A DNA stretch of 64,000 bases from Microbulbifer agarilyticus (lineage in GTDB: Bacteria > Pseudomonadota > Gammaproteobacteria > Pseudomonadales > Cellvibrionaceae): the NCBI RefSeq assembly GCF_020171345.1, contig NZ_JAIUZM010000002.1, positions 728,739-792,738 of the forward strand, given 5' to 3'. This document shows positions 10,760-22,022 of the stretch, piece after piece. Numbering within the stretch: the first letter of the stretch is position 1; every line of letters begins with the position of its first letter. A program made the position numbers and the translations under genes. Under the pieces are notes generated by a model that saw only the letters and a list, made by a program, of their open reading frames with translations, searched no databases and had not been told where the DNA came from.

Positions 10760-11695
10760 ATGAATCTCGAACGTGCCGACTTGAACCTACTGGTGTACCT
10801 GGATGTGCTGCTCCGGGAGCGCAATGTGACCCGTGCGGCGAGCCACCTGGGTCTCTCACAACCGGCTATGAGCAATGGACTCAAACGCTTGCGTGAGCTG
10901 TTCGGTGACCCTTTGTTGGTGCGTACCCGCGAGGGAATGATGCCCACCGAGCGCGCCATGGAGCTGCAACCCATGGTACGGGAGGCACTGGCGGCCATTG
11001 ATCAGGTCATCCAGCCAAACCGGGATTTCAACCCCATTGATGCCCGTCGTACCTTCCGCATCATGGCCAGTGACTACGCGGAGTCCACATTGATTCCGCC
11101 GCTGCTGAAGCAATTGCGCGTCAGTGCGCCTGGTATCAGTCTAGACATAATGACGCCAAGTGATGTGAGCTTTGTCGATGTGGAGCAGGGCAAGGTCGAT
11201 ATGGTCATCAACCGCTTTGATTCCATGCCCCAGAGCTTCCACCAGGCGACGATCTGGAGCGATACGTTTTCTTGTGTGATGCGCGCAGATAACCCCATTC
11301 TTCAGGACTACAATCTGGAGAGCTATCTCGCGTCACAACACATCTGGGTGAGTAAAACCGGGATGGGTGTTGGCGTCGGGGTTAATCCAGAAGACGTACA
11401 GCGGCTGGGCTGGGTGGACGAGGCCATTGGCCGTCTGGGGCGCAAGCGCGACATTTCGGTATTCACGCGCCACTATCAGGTTGCCATGCTGCTCGCGGAA
11501 CAGAGTGACCTGATCGTTACAGTACCGACGCGCATGGCTCAGCTTGCGTCCAGCAACCCCCGTGTGGTGCTGCGTGAGCCGCCAGTCAAGATACCGCTGC
11601 TGGAGCTAAAGATGGCCTGGAGCCCACTTCTGCAACAGAGTGCGCCACACCGCTGGATGCGCCGCTTGATTCTTGATGTAGGCCGACAACTGTAG
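10760..11695 (+). CDS. LysR-family transcriptional regulator between aceA and glcB
   Basis: A 311-residue LysR regulator (from ATG 10760; a GTG two codons earlier is possible). The N-terminal winged helix-turn-helix is clear: ADLNLLVYLDVLLRERNVTRA, then SHLGLSQPAMSNGLKRLRELF and DPLLVRTREGM. The effector-binding domain follows from about residue 90 (FRIMASDYAESTLIPPLL). It is transcribed away from aceA across a ~175-bp intergenic region and toward glcB. LysR regulators often control the divergent neighbour, so it may regulate the glyoxylate shunt; this is inferred from position only. The ligand is unknown. Confidence 0.9.
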   Translation: MNLERADLNLLVYLDVLLRERNVTRAASHLGLSQPAMSNGLKRLRELFGDPLLVRTREGMMPTERAMELQPMVREALAAIDQVIQPNRDFNPIDARRTFRIMASDYAESTLIPPLLKQLRVSAPGISLDIMTPSDVSFVDVEQGKVDMVINRFDSMPQSFHQATIWSDTFSCVMRADNPILQDYNLESYLASQHIWVSKTGMGVGVGVNPEDVQRLGWVDEAIGRLGRKRDISVFTRHYQVAMLLAEQSDLIVTVPTRMAQLASSNPRVVLREPPVKIPLLELKMAWSPLLQQSAPHRWMRRLILDVGRQL

Positions 11696-11811
11696 TCAGT
11701 CGATCGACCGAATACATTTGGTGAATAGCGAAGATTCCACCTATAAATTAGCGGCATGGTGCTCGCCCTGTTTAGAATGCCGCAGAACTCACCAGTACTA
11801 AGAGGTCGAAC

Positions 11812-13986
11812 ATGACGGAAAGAATCCGTATCGGCGATTTGCAGATCGCCAAAGAATTGCACGCATTGATCGCGAACGACGTGGTTCCGGGTACCGGAGT
11901 CAGTGAAGAAGTGTTCTGGTCCGAGTTCGAAAAAATCGTTAATGACCTGGCGCCGATCAACCGCCAGTTACTGGCCAAGCGCGATCAGATTCAGGCGCAG
12001 ATGGACCAGTGGTACCAGGACAACCCAGACGGCTTCCGCGACCTCGAAAAATACAAAGCTTTCCTGCGGGAAATCGGTTATCTCGTCGAAGAGCCTGCGG
12101 ATTTCACTGCGAAAACCGAAAACGTGGATGCGGAAATTGCAGCCATGGCGGGCCCGCAGCTGGTGGTACCAGTGATGAACGCCCGCTACGCACTGAATGC
12201 CGCGAACGCACGTTGGGGCAGTCTGTACGACGCGCTGTATGGCACCGACGTTATCAGCGAAGAGAATGGTGCGGAGAAGGCCGGCGACTACAATCCGGTG
12301 CGCGGCAATAAAGTCATCGAATACGGTCGTGAGTTTCTCGATCAGGCTGCGCCACTGAACGGTGCCAGCCATAAAGAGGTTACCGAATACCGTATCAATG
12401 GCTCGCTGCTCGAAGCAACGCTTGCCAACGGCAAGGTGACTGCGCTGCAAAATAGCCGTCAATACGTTGGCTACCGCGGCGAGCAGGAGTCACCCGTGGC
12501 ACTGCTGCTTGCGGATAACGGTCTGCATTTCGAGATCCAGATTGATCCGAATAGCCCCATTGGCAAAACCGACAAAGCCGGCGTCAAAGACATTCTGGTG
12601 GAAGCCGCACTCACCACCATCATGGATTGCGAAGACTCCGTTGCGGCAGTAGACGCCGAAGACAAGGTAGTGGTTTACCGCAACTGGCTGGGCCTGATGA
12701 AAGGCGACCTGCAGGAAACACTGAACAAAGGTGGCCGTGAGATCGTCCGCCGGCTCAATGCGGATCGTGAATACAAGGGCGCAGAAGGCGGTGAACTGAC
12801 CCTGCCTGGGCGCAGCCTGATGTTCGTCCGTAATGTTGGTCACCTGATGACGAACGACGCAGTGCTCGACAAAGATGGCAACGAAGTACCGGAAGGTATT
12901 CTGGATGCAATGGTTACCAGCCTGATCGCGATTCACGACCTGCGCGGTGAAGGCCCGGTGCGCAATTCGCGCACTGGTAGCGTGTATATCGTAAAGCCAA
13001 AAATGCACGGCCCGGAAGAAGTCGCTTTTGCCAATACGCTGTTTAACCGCGTTGAAGATGCGCTCGGTCTGGCACGCAACACCGTGAAGATGGGGATCAT
13101 GGATGAAGAACGCCGCACCACGGTAAACCTGAAGGCCTGCATTGCCGCTGCACAAGAGCGCGTTGTGTTCATCAACACCGGCTTCCTTGATCGTACCGGT
13201 GATGAAATCCATACCTCCATGCTGGCGGGGCCGATGATTCGCAAAGGCGAAATGAAACAGTCCAAATGGATTGCGGCCTACGAAGATTGGAACGTTGATA
13301 CCGGACTGGCGACCGGCCTCAAGGGGCGTGCGCAGATCGGTAAAGGCATGTGGCCGATCCCCGATCAGATGACCGCCATGATGGAAGCAAAAATCGCCCA
13401 CCCGAAAGCGGGCGCGAACACTGCCTGGGTACCATCTCCGACCGCCGCAACCCTGCATGCGTTGCACTACCATCAGGTTAACGTTGCGGAGATCCAGGAC
13501 CAGCTGGCTACCCGTAAGCCTGCAAGTCTCGACGATATCCTGACAGTGCCGGTAGCCGAAAACCCCAACTGGAGCGCTACCGATATTCAACTGGAGCTGG
13601 ATAACAACGCCCAGGGTATTCTCGGTTACGTTGTGCGCTGGATTGACCAGGGTGTGGGCTGCTCGAAGGTGCCGGACATCAATGATGTAGGTCTGATGGA
13701 AGACCGCGCCACCCTGCGGATTTCCTCACAACATATCGCCAACTGGCTGAAGCAGGGCATCTGTGCCCGCGAGCAGGTTGAAGAAACCATGCAGCGTATG
13801 GCTGCAGTGGTTGACCGCCAGAACGCGTCTGACCCCGCATACCGCAACATGGCACCAAACTTCGATAGCAGTATTGCGTTCCAAGCAGCGTGTGAACTGG
13901 TCTTTGAAGGTTGTGCTCAGCCCAATGGCTATACCGAGCCGGTTCTGCATCGCCGCCGCCGTGAGTTCAAGGCTAGCCAACGCTAA
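11812..13986 (+). CDS. glcB: Malate synthase G
   Basis: Condenses glyoxylate with acetyl-CoA to malate, the second step of the glyoxylate shunt. Length (724 residues) and sequence fit the monomeric G isoform: [19 protein letters not shown] at the start, [57 protein letters not shown] and the C-terminal [14 protein letters not shown]. Start ATG 11812 lies after an AGAGGT ribosome site. It lies downstream of the LysR gene and near aceA, so both shunt enzymes are within 5 kb. A terminator follows about 40 bp after the stop codon. Confidence 0.97.
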   Translation: MTERIRIGDLQIAKELHALIANDVVPGTGVSEEVFWSEFEKIVNDLAPINRQLLAKRDQIQAQMDQWYQDNPDGFRDLEKYKAFLREIGYLVEEPADFTAKTENVDAEIAAMAGPQLVVPVMNARYALNAANARWGSLYDALYGTDVISEENGAEKAGDYNPVRGNKVIEYGREFLDQAAPLNGASHKEVTEYRINGSLLEATLANGKVTALQNSRQYVGYRGEQESPVALLLADNGLHFEIQIDPNSPIGKTDKAGVKDILVEAALTTIMDCEDSVAAVDAEDKVVVYRNWLGLMKGDLQETLNKGGREIVRRLNADREYKGAEGGELTLPGRSLMFVRNVGHLMTNDAVLDKDGNEVPEGILDAMVTSLIAIHDLRGEGPVRNSRTGSVYIVKPKMHGPEEVAFANTLFNRVEDALGLARNTVKMGIMDEERRTTVNLKACIAAAQERVVFINTGFLDRTGDEIHTSMLAGPMIRKGEMKQSKWIAAYEDWNVDTGLATGLKGRAQIGKGMWPIPDQMTAMMEAKIAHPKAGANTAWVPSPTAATLHALHYHQVNVAEIQDQLATRKPASLDDILTVPVAENPNWSATDIQLELDNNAQGILGYVVRWIDQGVGCSKVPDINDVGLMEDRATLRISSQHIANWLKQGICAREQVEETMQRMAAVVDRQNASDPAYRNMAPNFDSSIAFQAACELVFEGCAQPNGYTEPVLHRRRREFKASQR

Positions 13987-14024
13987 GCACGCACGCGCAA
14001 GGTAAAAATCATCACAATATTTCG

Positions 14025-14048
14025 AGCCCCGCACCCGCGGGGCTTTTT
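14025..14048 (+). terminator. Rho-independent terminator of glcB
   Basis: Stem AGCCCCGC / GCGGGGCT with a short loop followed by five T, about 40 bp after the glcB stop codon. Confidence 0.88.
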
Positions 14049-14094
14049 CTTTGTGTAAGCTGTCTAAAAATAATGATCAGGGAAGGAATCCACG

Positions 14095-14415
14095 ATGCTA
14101 AAGACCACCACACCCTCTATCGACGGCCACAAGATCGAGCAATACCTGGGCGTCGTCGTCGGCGAAGCCATTCTTGGCGCGAATATCTTTAAGGACCTGT
14201 TCGGATCCATTACCGACGTCATCGGCGGGCGCTCTGGTGCCTACGAGCGCGAAATGGGCAAGGCGCGCAAGTTGGCGTTTTCCGAAATAGAAGCCGAAGC
14301 CCGCTCCATGGGGGCGAATGCCATCGTTGGCATCGATCTGGATTATGAGGTTGTCGGTGAAAAGGGTGGCATGATGATGGTTAGTGTGAGTGGTACTGCC
14401 GTGCGCTACCGCTAA
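14095..14415 (+). CDS. YbjQ/UPF0145 family protein
   Basis: A 106-residue protein of the YbjQ (UPF0145) family, described as heavy-metal-binding-like although the function is not established. Family features seen are [20 protein letters not shown], the middle stretch [19 protein letters not shown], and [27 protein letters not shown] ribosome site precedes the ATG by 8 bp. It stands alone between the glcB terminator and fdhD, and fdhD begins 27 bp after its stop codon, so it may share that transcript. Length agrees with the family (~100-110). Confidence 0.85.
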   Translation: MLKTTTPSIDGHKIEQYLGVVVGEAILGANIFKDLFGSITDVIGGRSGAYEREMGKARKLAFSEIEAEARSMGANAIVGIDLDYEVVGEKGGMMMVSVSGTAVRYR

Positions 14416-14442
14416 ATTACAATCATCAATACAACGCGCTCA

Positions 14443-15312
14443 ATGAAGAACTCAAGACGCCCCACCGGCTATACCTTCCATTCTATGGACTCGGCCGGCA
14501 ACGGTATTCAGTTTAGTAATCAGTGCCTGGCAGAAGAGAAAGCCATTGCGATTAGCTACAACGGTCTTAGCCATGCGGTGATGATGGCATCCCCCGGCGC
14601 GCTCGAGGACTTTGTAGTCGGCTACTCCCTCAGCGCGGGCGTTGTGACGGGTAAGTGTCAGATTTTAGATATTGAGACGCGACAGCTCGATGATGCTATT
14701 TGTCTTGACGTCACTCTTAATCAGCGTGCGTTCCATCAATTCAAACACAGCCGGGCGCGCGAGCGTCGCACACTTGCCGGTTCCAGTGCCTGCGGATTAT
14801 GCGGTGTAGAGGCCCTGGATCAGGTGCTCTCACCGCAGAGTACCAGTGCCAGAGGGTACCAACCTTTACCGCCCGTAGAGCGCCTGTTGCAACTGCGCGA
14901 ACAGTTAAATCTGGCACAGCGGCACCGGAGTGTATCCGGCGCATTACATGGGGCCATTTACGTCGATGCATCTGGAAACACGAGCATATGCCGTGAGGAT
15001 GTCGGCCGCCACAATGCACTGGACAAGCTGATTGGCGCCTGCATGCGACTAGACCTCCCTTTGTCCCATGGCTTCATCGCGATCAGCAGTCGTTGCGGTC
15101 TGGAATTGGTTCAAAAAGCTACTCGCTGCGGTCTCGGCACCCTCGTCACACTTGCTTCACCCTCCGATATTGCCGTGCGCTGGGCGCGAAAGTACCAACT
15201 CAACTTGATTCATGTACCCGCGCAGGCCGCCCCACGGGTCTTTAGCAGTGATGCATTCAATTCTCCTAGTAATCGAGCGGTGAACCTGCTCTGCGAGGCG
15301 TCTTCCGTATGA
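14443..15312 (+). CDS. fdhD: Formate dehydrogenase accessory sulfurtransferase FdhD
   Basis: FdhD carries sulfur from a cysteine desulfurase to the bis-MGD molybdenum cofactor, which is needed by formate-dehydrogenase-like enzymes. The 289-residue protein has the expected CxxC pair in SSACGLCGVEAL (Cys117 and Cys120) and the C-terminal motifs VSGALHGAIYVD, CREDVGRHNALDKLIG and GFIAISSRCGLELVQKA. Its last codons overlap the start of the next gene by 4 bp, so production is coupled to that molybdoenzyme, the likely client. Confidence 0.94.
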   Translation: MKNSRRPTGYTFHSMDSAGNGIQFSNQCLAEEKAIAISYNGLSHAVMMASPGALEDFVVGYSLSAGVVTGKCQILDIETRQLDDAICLDVTLNQRAFHQFKHSRARERRTLAGSSACGLCGVEALDQVLSPQSTSARGYQPLPPVERLLQLREQLNLAQRHRSVSGALHGAIYVDASGNTSICREDVGRHNALDKLIGACMRLDLPLSHGFIAISSRCGLELVQKATRCGLGTLVTLASPSDIAVRWARKYQLNLIHVPAQAAPRVFSSDAFNSPSNRAVNLLCEASSV

Positions 15313-17699
15313 AAACACCCATTGACCGCTTCCGCTTTCGCCCATACCAACGTCCCGCCGCCGGCTGGGGTGCCTTGCGCAGCGTCACCCATGCCTGGCT
15401 GGACAGCCGCCAGCCGTTTAAAAACTTGCGCGCGATGCTGCAAACCAATCAGCACGGTGGGTTCGATTGCCCGGGCTGCGCATGGGGTGAGGCGCCTGAC
15501 GAGGGCCGAATCCGGTTCTGTGAAAATGGTGCCAAGGCCGTGAATTGGGAGGCCTCCGGTCGCGCTGTCGACGCGACTTTTTTTGCAGAGCATAGCGTCA
15601 GTACGCTACTCGAAATGGACGACTACTGGCTGGAGTATCAAGGTCGGCTGACGGAACCCATGGTGTACGACGCGGAGACCGATCACTACAGACCAATAAC
15701 CTGGGACCAGGCATTTCAAAGAATTTCCGACCATTTAACTAACCTGTCGTCCCCCGACCAGGCTGCGTTTTACACCTCTGGCCGCGCCAGTAATGAAGCC
15801 GCATTTCTCTATCAGTTGTTTGCGCGTGCGTTTGGCACCAACAACTTGCCGGATTGCTCAAACATGTGTCACGAAGCCAGCGGTGTTGCCTTGCTGGCCA
15901 GTATTGGCACGGGCAAGGGCACGGTGAGCTATGAAGACTTTGGTAAAGCCGAAGCCATTTTTGTTGTGGGTCAAAACCCGGGCACCAATCATCCCCGCAT
16001 GTTGGAGCCGTTGCAAAAAGCCGTTGCCCGCGGTGCACAAGTGGTTGTTCTAAATCCATTGCGAGAAAGGGGGCTCGAGCGATTCCAAGCACCACAAGAC
16101 CCGGTGCAGATGGTGACCAATAAAGCGTCGCCGATGCACACCGCGTACTTCCGCCCGGCGCTCGCCGGCGATATCGCGGTTATGCGTGGTATTGCGAAGT
16201 TCCTGTTTCAGTGGCAAGACGAAGTAGATGCGCGCAACAGTGAGCGATTCACTGGCCAAGAGGGGCGGGGAGGCAACGGGGCCGAAGGCTCAGATATTGA
16301 AAAAGGTCCGCTTGAATTCGCGTTTATTAAAGAGCATTGCCAGGGATTTGATGCTTATCAGTCTGTGGTAAGAGGCACGCGTTGGGATGAGATCGTCGCT
16401 TTCAGTGGCCTAGAACTGGATGAAATTGAACGGGCAGCGCATATCTTCGCGCGCAGCGACGCCACCATTATCTGTTGGGCGATGGGGATTACCCAGCACC
16501 GTCACTCTGTTGCGACCATTCAAGAAATCGCCAACCTGCAGATGCTACGCGGCCAGATTGGTAAGCCCGGAGCAGGGCTTTGCCCTGTCCGTGGTCACAG
16601 CAATGTGCAGGGTGATCGCACCATGGGAATTCACGAGCGCCCTCCACAATCACTACTGCAAGCATTGGCGACGCGTTTCGAGATGCCAATGCCCCAGTCA
16701 AGCGGTGTCAACGTGGTTAAAGCGATTGAGTGCATGGAAAAAGGGGAGATCAAGGTCTTTGTGGGCCTTGGTGGAAATTTCGCGCAGGCTACACCGGACA
16801 GCGAAAATACCCACCAAGCACTACGCAACTGCGACCTGACCGTGCAGATCAGCACCAAGCTAAACCGTAGCCACTTGGTGACAGGGCGCGACGCACTGAT
16901 TCTCCCTTGCCTTGGCCGCACCGACATAGATATCCAGGCAAGCGGTCCCCAGGCCGTCACCGTGGAAGATTCGTTTAGCATGGTCCACGCGTCCTACGGG
17001 CAGTTACGGCCATTGGCCGCAGAAATGCGCTCCGAGCCTGCAATTATCGCTGGAATCGCACAGGCTACTCTCGGTAACAAGCCGGTAGACTGGCTGTCAC
17101 TTACTGAAGACTACAATCGCATCCGCGACCTGATCGGGGATGTCATCCCAGGCTTCGAAAATTTCAACGAGAAGATTGAGCGGCCGGGCGGTTTCTACTT
17201 GCAAAACCCTGCCGGCCAACGTCGGTGGCAGACCGCCACCGGCAAGGCAAATTTCATCGCCGGACCCTTGCCGGCGCCACTACCGGATGCGGTTTTGGAA
17301 AAGCTAGGGACTCCGGGACACAAGGCCGATCTGGTTCTGCAAACCATACGTTCTCACGATCAATACAACACCACAGTATACAGTTTGAATGATCGCTATC
17401 GCGGGGTTAGTGGCGATCGCCATGTGGTGTTTGCCAATATCGAGGACATCCATCGCCTGGGATTTGATGACCGCGAGGCGATTGATGTGGTTTCAATCTG
17501 GGAAGATGAGCAAGAGCGGCGTGTATCGGGCTTCACCCTGATTGCCTTTGATATACCCAAAGGCCAAGCCGCGGCGTACTACCCCGAAGCAAACCCGTTA
17601 GTGCCGCTGGAGAGTTTCGGCGTGGGAAGTTTCACCCCGACGTCCAAATATATCGCTGTGCGCTTTGAACCCAGCACTGCCGCCGAGCGTATTGTTTGA
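15309..17699 (+). CDS. FdhF/YdeP-family molybdopterin oxidoreductase
   Basis: A 796-residue relative of E. coli YdeP in the formate dehydrogenase / DMSO reductase superfamily. The N-terminal CPGCAWGE keeps only part of an Fe-S cysteine set. In NMCHEASGVAL, Cys187 occupies the position of the Mo-binding (seleno)cysteine of FdhF. Further motifs are VVGQNPGTNHPRMLEPLQKA, CWAMGITQHRHSVATIQEI, RGQIGKPGAGLCPVRGHSNVQG-type text (residues ~415-440) and a C-terminal molydop-binding domain. It overlaps fdhD by 4 bp. YdeP is linked to acid resistance in E. coli, but its substrate is unclear; no partner electron-transfer subunit is encoded nearby. Confidence 0.88.
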   Translation: MKTPIDRFRFRPYQRPAAGWGALRSVTHAWLDSRQPFKNLRAMLQTNQHGGFDCPGCAWGEAPDEGRIRFCENGAKAVNWEASGRAVDATFFAEHSVSTLLEMDDYWLEYQGRLTEPMVYDAETDHYRPITWDQAFQRISDHLTNLSSPDQAAFYTSGRASNEAAFLYQLFARAFGTNNLPDCSNMCHEASGVALLASIGTGKGTVSYEDFGKAEAIFVVGQNPGTNHPRMLEPLQKAVARGAQVVVLNPLRERGLERFQAPQDPVQMVTNKASPMHTAYFRPALAGDIAVMRGIAKFLFQWQDEVDARNSERFTGQEGRGGNGAEGSDIEKGPLEFAFIKEHCQGFDAYQSVVRGTRWDEIVAFSGLELDEIERAAHIFARSDATIICWAMGITQHRHSVATIQEIANLQMLRGQIGKPGAGLCPVRGHSNVQGDRTMGIHERPPQSLLQALATRFEMPMPQSSGVNVVKAIECMEKGEIKVFVGLGGNFAQATPDSENTHQALRNCDLTVQISTKLNRSHLVTGRDALILPCLGRTDIDIQASGPQAVTVEDSFSMVHASYGQLRPLAAEMRSEPAIIAGIAQATLGNKPVDWLSLTEDYNRIRDLIGDVIPGFENFNEKIERPGGFYLQNPAGQRRWQTATGKANFIAGPLPAPLPDAVLEKLGTPGHKADLVLQTIRSHDQYNTTVYSLNDRYRGVSGDRHVVFANIEDIHRLGFDDREAIDVVSIWEDEQERRVSGFTLIAFDIPKGQAAAYYPEANPLVPLESFGVGSFTPTSKYIAVRFEPSTAAERIV

Positions 17700-17726
17700 T
17701 CGCGTGATTGATATTCGCGAAAGCGA

Positions 17727-18260
17727 CTATAGGACGAACTGACGCAAAGCGGGATCGGGACGGGCGGCAAGCCAATGCTGTTCGAACACATCAGTTAACT
17801 TTGCGTTGCGCACTGGATCATCGCTGCGATATTGCCCATTCCATTTAAGATGGTCAGATACCGATAAGCTTAGTCGCTGATCGGCAATGGCAAATTCCCA
17901 GTCGGTGGGTTCGCTTGACGGCTGAATTTTTCGCAGGGTAATACGGCTCTGTAGCCGTTTAAGCAAGGGGAGCAAGCGATGTGGTTGCCGTAAAAGTGGC
18001 TCGCTGTCGGTGATAAGGATTTCGACCTGTGCGTAGCGGCTGCTACGCGCAAACTCGGAAAGCGCGTCAACAACCGCTAGATCACCATAAATTTGACGAG
18101 CGAGATGCTGGGAAAAAATACGCAAGCGCCGTCGACTTGTGCCGATCAGCGATGTTAAAGCGGCGATACACTGCCCACCACCTTCAAAAATGTGATGGGA
18201 GTCCTCGGCACGGATGCTCTCGGCCTGCTGAAGCTTGCGCGGGTCAACGGTTCCAGTCAT
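17727..18260 (-). CDS. Conserved small protein, probably DUF7931
   Basis: The start is taken at the ATG for MTGTVDPRKLQQ (18260), which overlaps the end of the upstream acetyltransferase gene by 17 bp; the frame is open seven codons further. The 177-residue product has no signal peptide or membrane segment. Alternating strands and helices such as RRRLRIFSQHLARQIYGDL and AQVEILITDSEPLLRQPHR recall a phospholipase-D-like half domain, as described for DUF7931 proteins. I recognise the family only tentatively and can assign no function. It is translationally coupled to the GNAT gene and convergent with the YdeP-like gene. Confidence 0.7.
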   Translation of the reverse strand: MTGTVDPRKLQQAESIRAEDSHHIFEGGGQCIAALTSLIGTSRRRLRIFSQHLARQIYGDLAVVDALSEFARSSRYAQVEILITDSEPLLRQPHRLLPLLKRLQSRITLRKIQPSSEPTDWEFAIADQRLSLSVSDHLKWNGQYRSDDPVRNAKLTDVFEQHWLAARPDPALRQFVL

Positions 18261-18705
18261 CGAGCTTTTCACTCGGTTCACTTTCGTTCAGGGTGCGTTC
18301 CATGCGCACGTGTGGAATCGCAGCTTCCATAAATTCATCACCGACCGGTACAAAGCCCGCTTTTTCATAAAAGGGGATCGCGTGTACCTGCGCGTTGAGA
18401 TAGACATTCTTTTGCCCGGATAGTCCGGCAAACTTGCAAATACGCTGTAGCAGTTCCAGGCCGGCACCGTGGCCACGGGCGCCACGCTGGATCGCCATGC
18501 GCCCGATCTTGCCACCACCGGTCAGGCGACCAGTGCCGATTGCCTTGCTGTCGAGGTAAACGAGAAAGTGTTGCGCGGTCTCCTCGAGTTCGTCCCACTC
18601 CAGTTCGGGTGGCACATTCTGCTCTTCCACAAACACCTTCTGGCGGATGCCGCGAATGGCATTCCGGTCTGTGTGCCAATCAGCCAGGCGAACAAACAGA
18701 CTCAT
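18244..18705 (-). CDS. GNAT-family N-acetyltransferase
   Basis: A 153-residue acetyltransferase of the GNAT fold, close in shape to E. coli ElaA. Visible are RQKVFVEEQNVPPELEWDE in the N-terminal half, the acetyl-CoA-binding turn RMAIQRGARGHGAGLELLQ (RxxGxG/A-like), and the last strands YLNAQVHAIPFYEKAGFVPVG followed by FMEAAIPHVRMER. The acceptor is unknown. It lies 11 bp downstream of the cupin gene and overlaps the next gene by 17 bp, so three genes form one minus-strand operon. Confidence 0.88.
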   Translation of the reverse strand: MSLFVRLADWHTDRNAIRGIRQKVFVEEQNVPPELEWDELEETAQHFLVYLDSKAIGTGRLTGGGKIGRMAIQRGARGHGAGLELLQRICKFAGLSGQKNVYLNAQVHAIPFYEKAGFVPVGDEFMEAAIPHVRMERTLNESEPSEKLDDWNR

Positions 18706-18716
18706 AGCGCGAACTC

Positions 18717-19916
18717 CTACTCATCATCCTGATCATCGTGTTCAAGTAGCTCAGGGTAAATGAGACTGCCCTGGGACACCAGCGCATCGATCAAACCATC
18801 TTGATCGCCGAGTTCGGGGTAACCGACCAGGTCACCGTGGGTGATGGTGCGGCTTTCGCAAAAGGATTCTGCAAACAGCAGAGGGGCGGGGAGGGGTTCA
18901 CCGTCCACGAACAGAAGTGCGGGGTTACGTGAGAAGGCTGCGCGAGATCCCGGGTTGAGCACCAGGCTGCCACCATCCTGCAAGTGATCACGCCAATCTT
19001 CGGCGCTGCCTGCATCCAGCGCGACGGTTTCCGGGTACTTGGATTCAGTCATCACCGCGCCGAACCAGCGGGCAATGGTTTCCGGCTGTTGCAGCCATTG
19101 GGTGAGCTGGCTCTGTACCCGCGCAACGGTGTCGCTGTCGATCTCCGCTGGGTTCAGAGGCAGTGGAAGATCCTGATCGCTGTAGCGAATGTGATCCGGC
19201 AGCTGTGCAGCCAGTTCGCCGCCCAGATCTTCCAACAGAGTACGCGCCGAAGGCGCACGGAAGCCGATAGAAATGGTGGTGCAACCACCCTCGGCAACGC
19301 CCCAATGGCTGAACTGGGGTGGCAGGTACAGCATGTCGCCGGGCTCGAGGCGCCAACTGGCTTCCGCTTCAAAGTCCCGCAGAATATTCAACGGCGTGCC
19401 TTCTACACGTGGGCTGTCTTCGTTGGCTTCCGGCCCTAGCTGCCAATGGCGTATGCCCTCGGCCTGCAGCAGAAACACATCATAGAAATCGTAATGGGGA
19501 CCGACACTGCCCTGATCCGCCGCATAACTGATCATTACATCGTCGAGGCGCCAGTCGGGCACAAACCGAAAATGGTCTTTCAGGGCAGCAACTTCCGGTA
19601 TCCACTGATCGACGGCTTGTACCAGCAAAGTCCAGTGGGTTTTCGGCAGGGCAAAGAAGTCTTCTTCGGTGAAGGGCCCGTTGCGCAACTGCCAGGGGCC
19701 ATCTGAGCCGCGCTCTTCAATCAAGCGGGATTCTATCTGCTCTTCAAGCGCCATACCGGCGAGCTCTTCACCGGATATAGGGCTGACAAAATCGGGAAAC
19801 GCGTTGCGAATCAACAGCGGCTTTTTTTGCCAGTAATCCCGCAAGAACTCCTCAACGGGCATATCACCCAGATGGGTCAACGGCTTTCTCGCGCTGAACT
19901 GGCTCGACTCTGTCAT
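18717..19916 (-). CDS. JmjC/cupin ribosomal protein hydroxylase, RoxA (YcfD) type
   Basis: A Fe(II)/2-oxoglutarate oxygenase of the cupin_4 (JmjC-like) family. The closest well-known relative is E. coli YcfD/RoxA, which hydroxylates an arginine of ribosomal protein L16. The iron triad can be read: His141 and Asp143 in VGPHYDFYDVFLL, and His204 in LPPQFSHWGVAEGG. N-terminal FLRDYWQKKPLLIRNAFP is also typical. The length of 399 residues is close to YcfD (373), and the C-terminal winged-helix region is present. It heads an operon with the GNAT and DUF7931 genes and lies just downstream of purB on the same strand. Residue specificity is inferred from the family. Confidence 0.87.
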   Translation of the reverse strand: MTESSQFSARKPLTHLGDMPVEEFLRDYWQKKPLLIRNAFPDFVSPISGEELAGMALEEQIESRLIEERGSDGPWQLRNGPFTEEDFFALPKTHWTLLVQAVDQWIPEVAALKDHFRFVPDWRLDDVMISYAADQGSVGPHYDFYDVFLLQAEGIRHWQLGPEANEDSPRVEGTPLNILRDFEAEASWRLEPGDMLYLPPQFSHWGVAEGGCTTISIGFRAPSARTLLEDLGGELAAQLPDHIRYSDQDLPLPLNPAEIDSDTVARVQSQLTQWLQQPETIARWFGAVMTESKYPETVALDAGSAEDWRDHLQDGGSLVLNPGSRAAFSRNPALLFVDGEPLPAPLLFAESFCESRTITHGDLVGYPELGDQDGLIDALVSQGSLIYPELLEHDDQDDE

Positions 19917-19943
19917 ATTACGTTCCCGATCCTGCTATGCGGA

Positions 19944-21386
<1,443 letters not shown>

Positions 21387-22022
21387 TTAGTGTTCCAGGG
21401 ACTCGTACTTGGATATCAGTGCATCCATTGCCGCGATCAGCTTCTTGCGTTGGAATAGCAAGTGGAGGCGGCGGCCACCCAGCTGACGCCAGAGCATGGC
21501 GGAGCGCACACCGGCAAATAGCATGGTACGAATCTGGTTGGCGATACGTTGTTGCTGCAGGTAGTTGAAATCACCCAATACCTGAATGCGAAAACGGAAG
21601 GTGCTTAGGGTATCACTGTAGATACTTGCCAGATTGGCATAGACGTTCTCGTGATCCACACCAAAGTGGTCCGTCTGTAACTGGGCTTTTTCCAGCCGGC
21701 TCCCAATGATGGACAGAAGATCCGGTTTTTTGGCGAGCTGGCGTTGTAGATACAAAATTGATAGCACATAGCGCAGGCAATCCGTGTATTCCGGGTGGTT
21801 GCGGCTCGCGATCAATTGGCGTGCTGCGCGCAAGCCAGGCAGTAGTTTTTCCACGCCGCCAAACACATCTTCTGTGGTTTCCGGGTTTTGCTGGAACAAG
21901 CTGTAAACCGCAGTTTCCATCTGCTCTGCAGGGGCGGTTCCGGTTTTGGCCAGACGCTCGACGAGAATCGCCGCCTGGAACACACCGGCAAGTGCCAGCG
22001 CTTGATCTCGCCAATTGCTCAA
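21387..22022 (-). CDS. hflD: High-frequency lysogenization protein HflD homologue
   Basis: A 211-residue, mostly helical protein. The region after the start ([19 protein letters not shown]) and the C-terminal [23 protein letters not shown] match HflD. In E. coli HflD affects lambda lysogeny by binding CII and lies at the membrane; its normal role is unclear. I choose TTG 22022 because it has a GGAG site 6 bp upstream and overlaps the mnmA stop by 4 bp (TTGA). An upstream ATG gives a Cys/Arg-rich N-terminus that is just another reading of mnmA. Confidence 0.88.
   Translation of the reverse strand: MSNWRDQALALAGVFQAAILVERLAKTGTAPAEQMETAVYSLFQQNPETTEDVFGGVEKLLPGLRAARQLIASRNHPEYTDCLRYVLSILYLQRQLAKKPDLLSIIGSRLEKAQLQTDHFGVDHENVYANLASIYSDTLSTFRFRIQVLGDFNYLQQQRIANQIRTMLFAGVRSAMLWRQLGGRRLHLLFQRKKLIAAMDALISKYESLEH

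Noticed and set aside
10690..11717. GAATACAT shared by the aceA and glcB upstream regions as a proven operator
   Set aside because: One 8-base match between two stretches of 100-170 bp is expected by chance fairly often; it is kept only as a lead.
12490..13590. 366-codon open frame antisense to malate synthase
   Set aside because: It has no ribosome site and lies in a gene whose sense product is certain.
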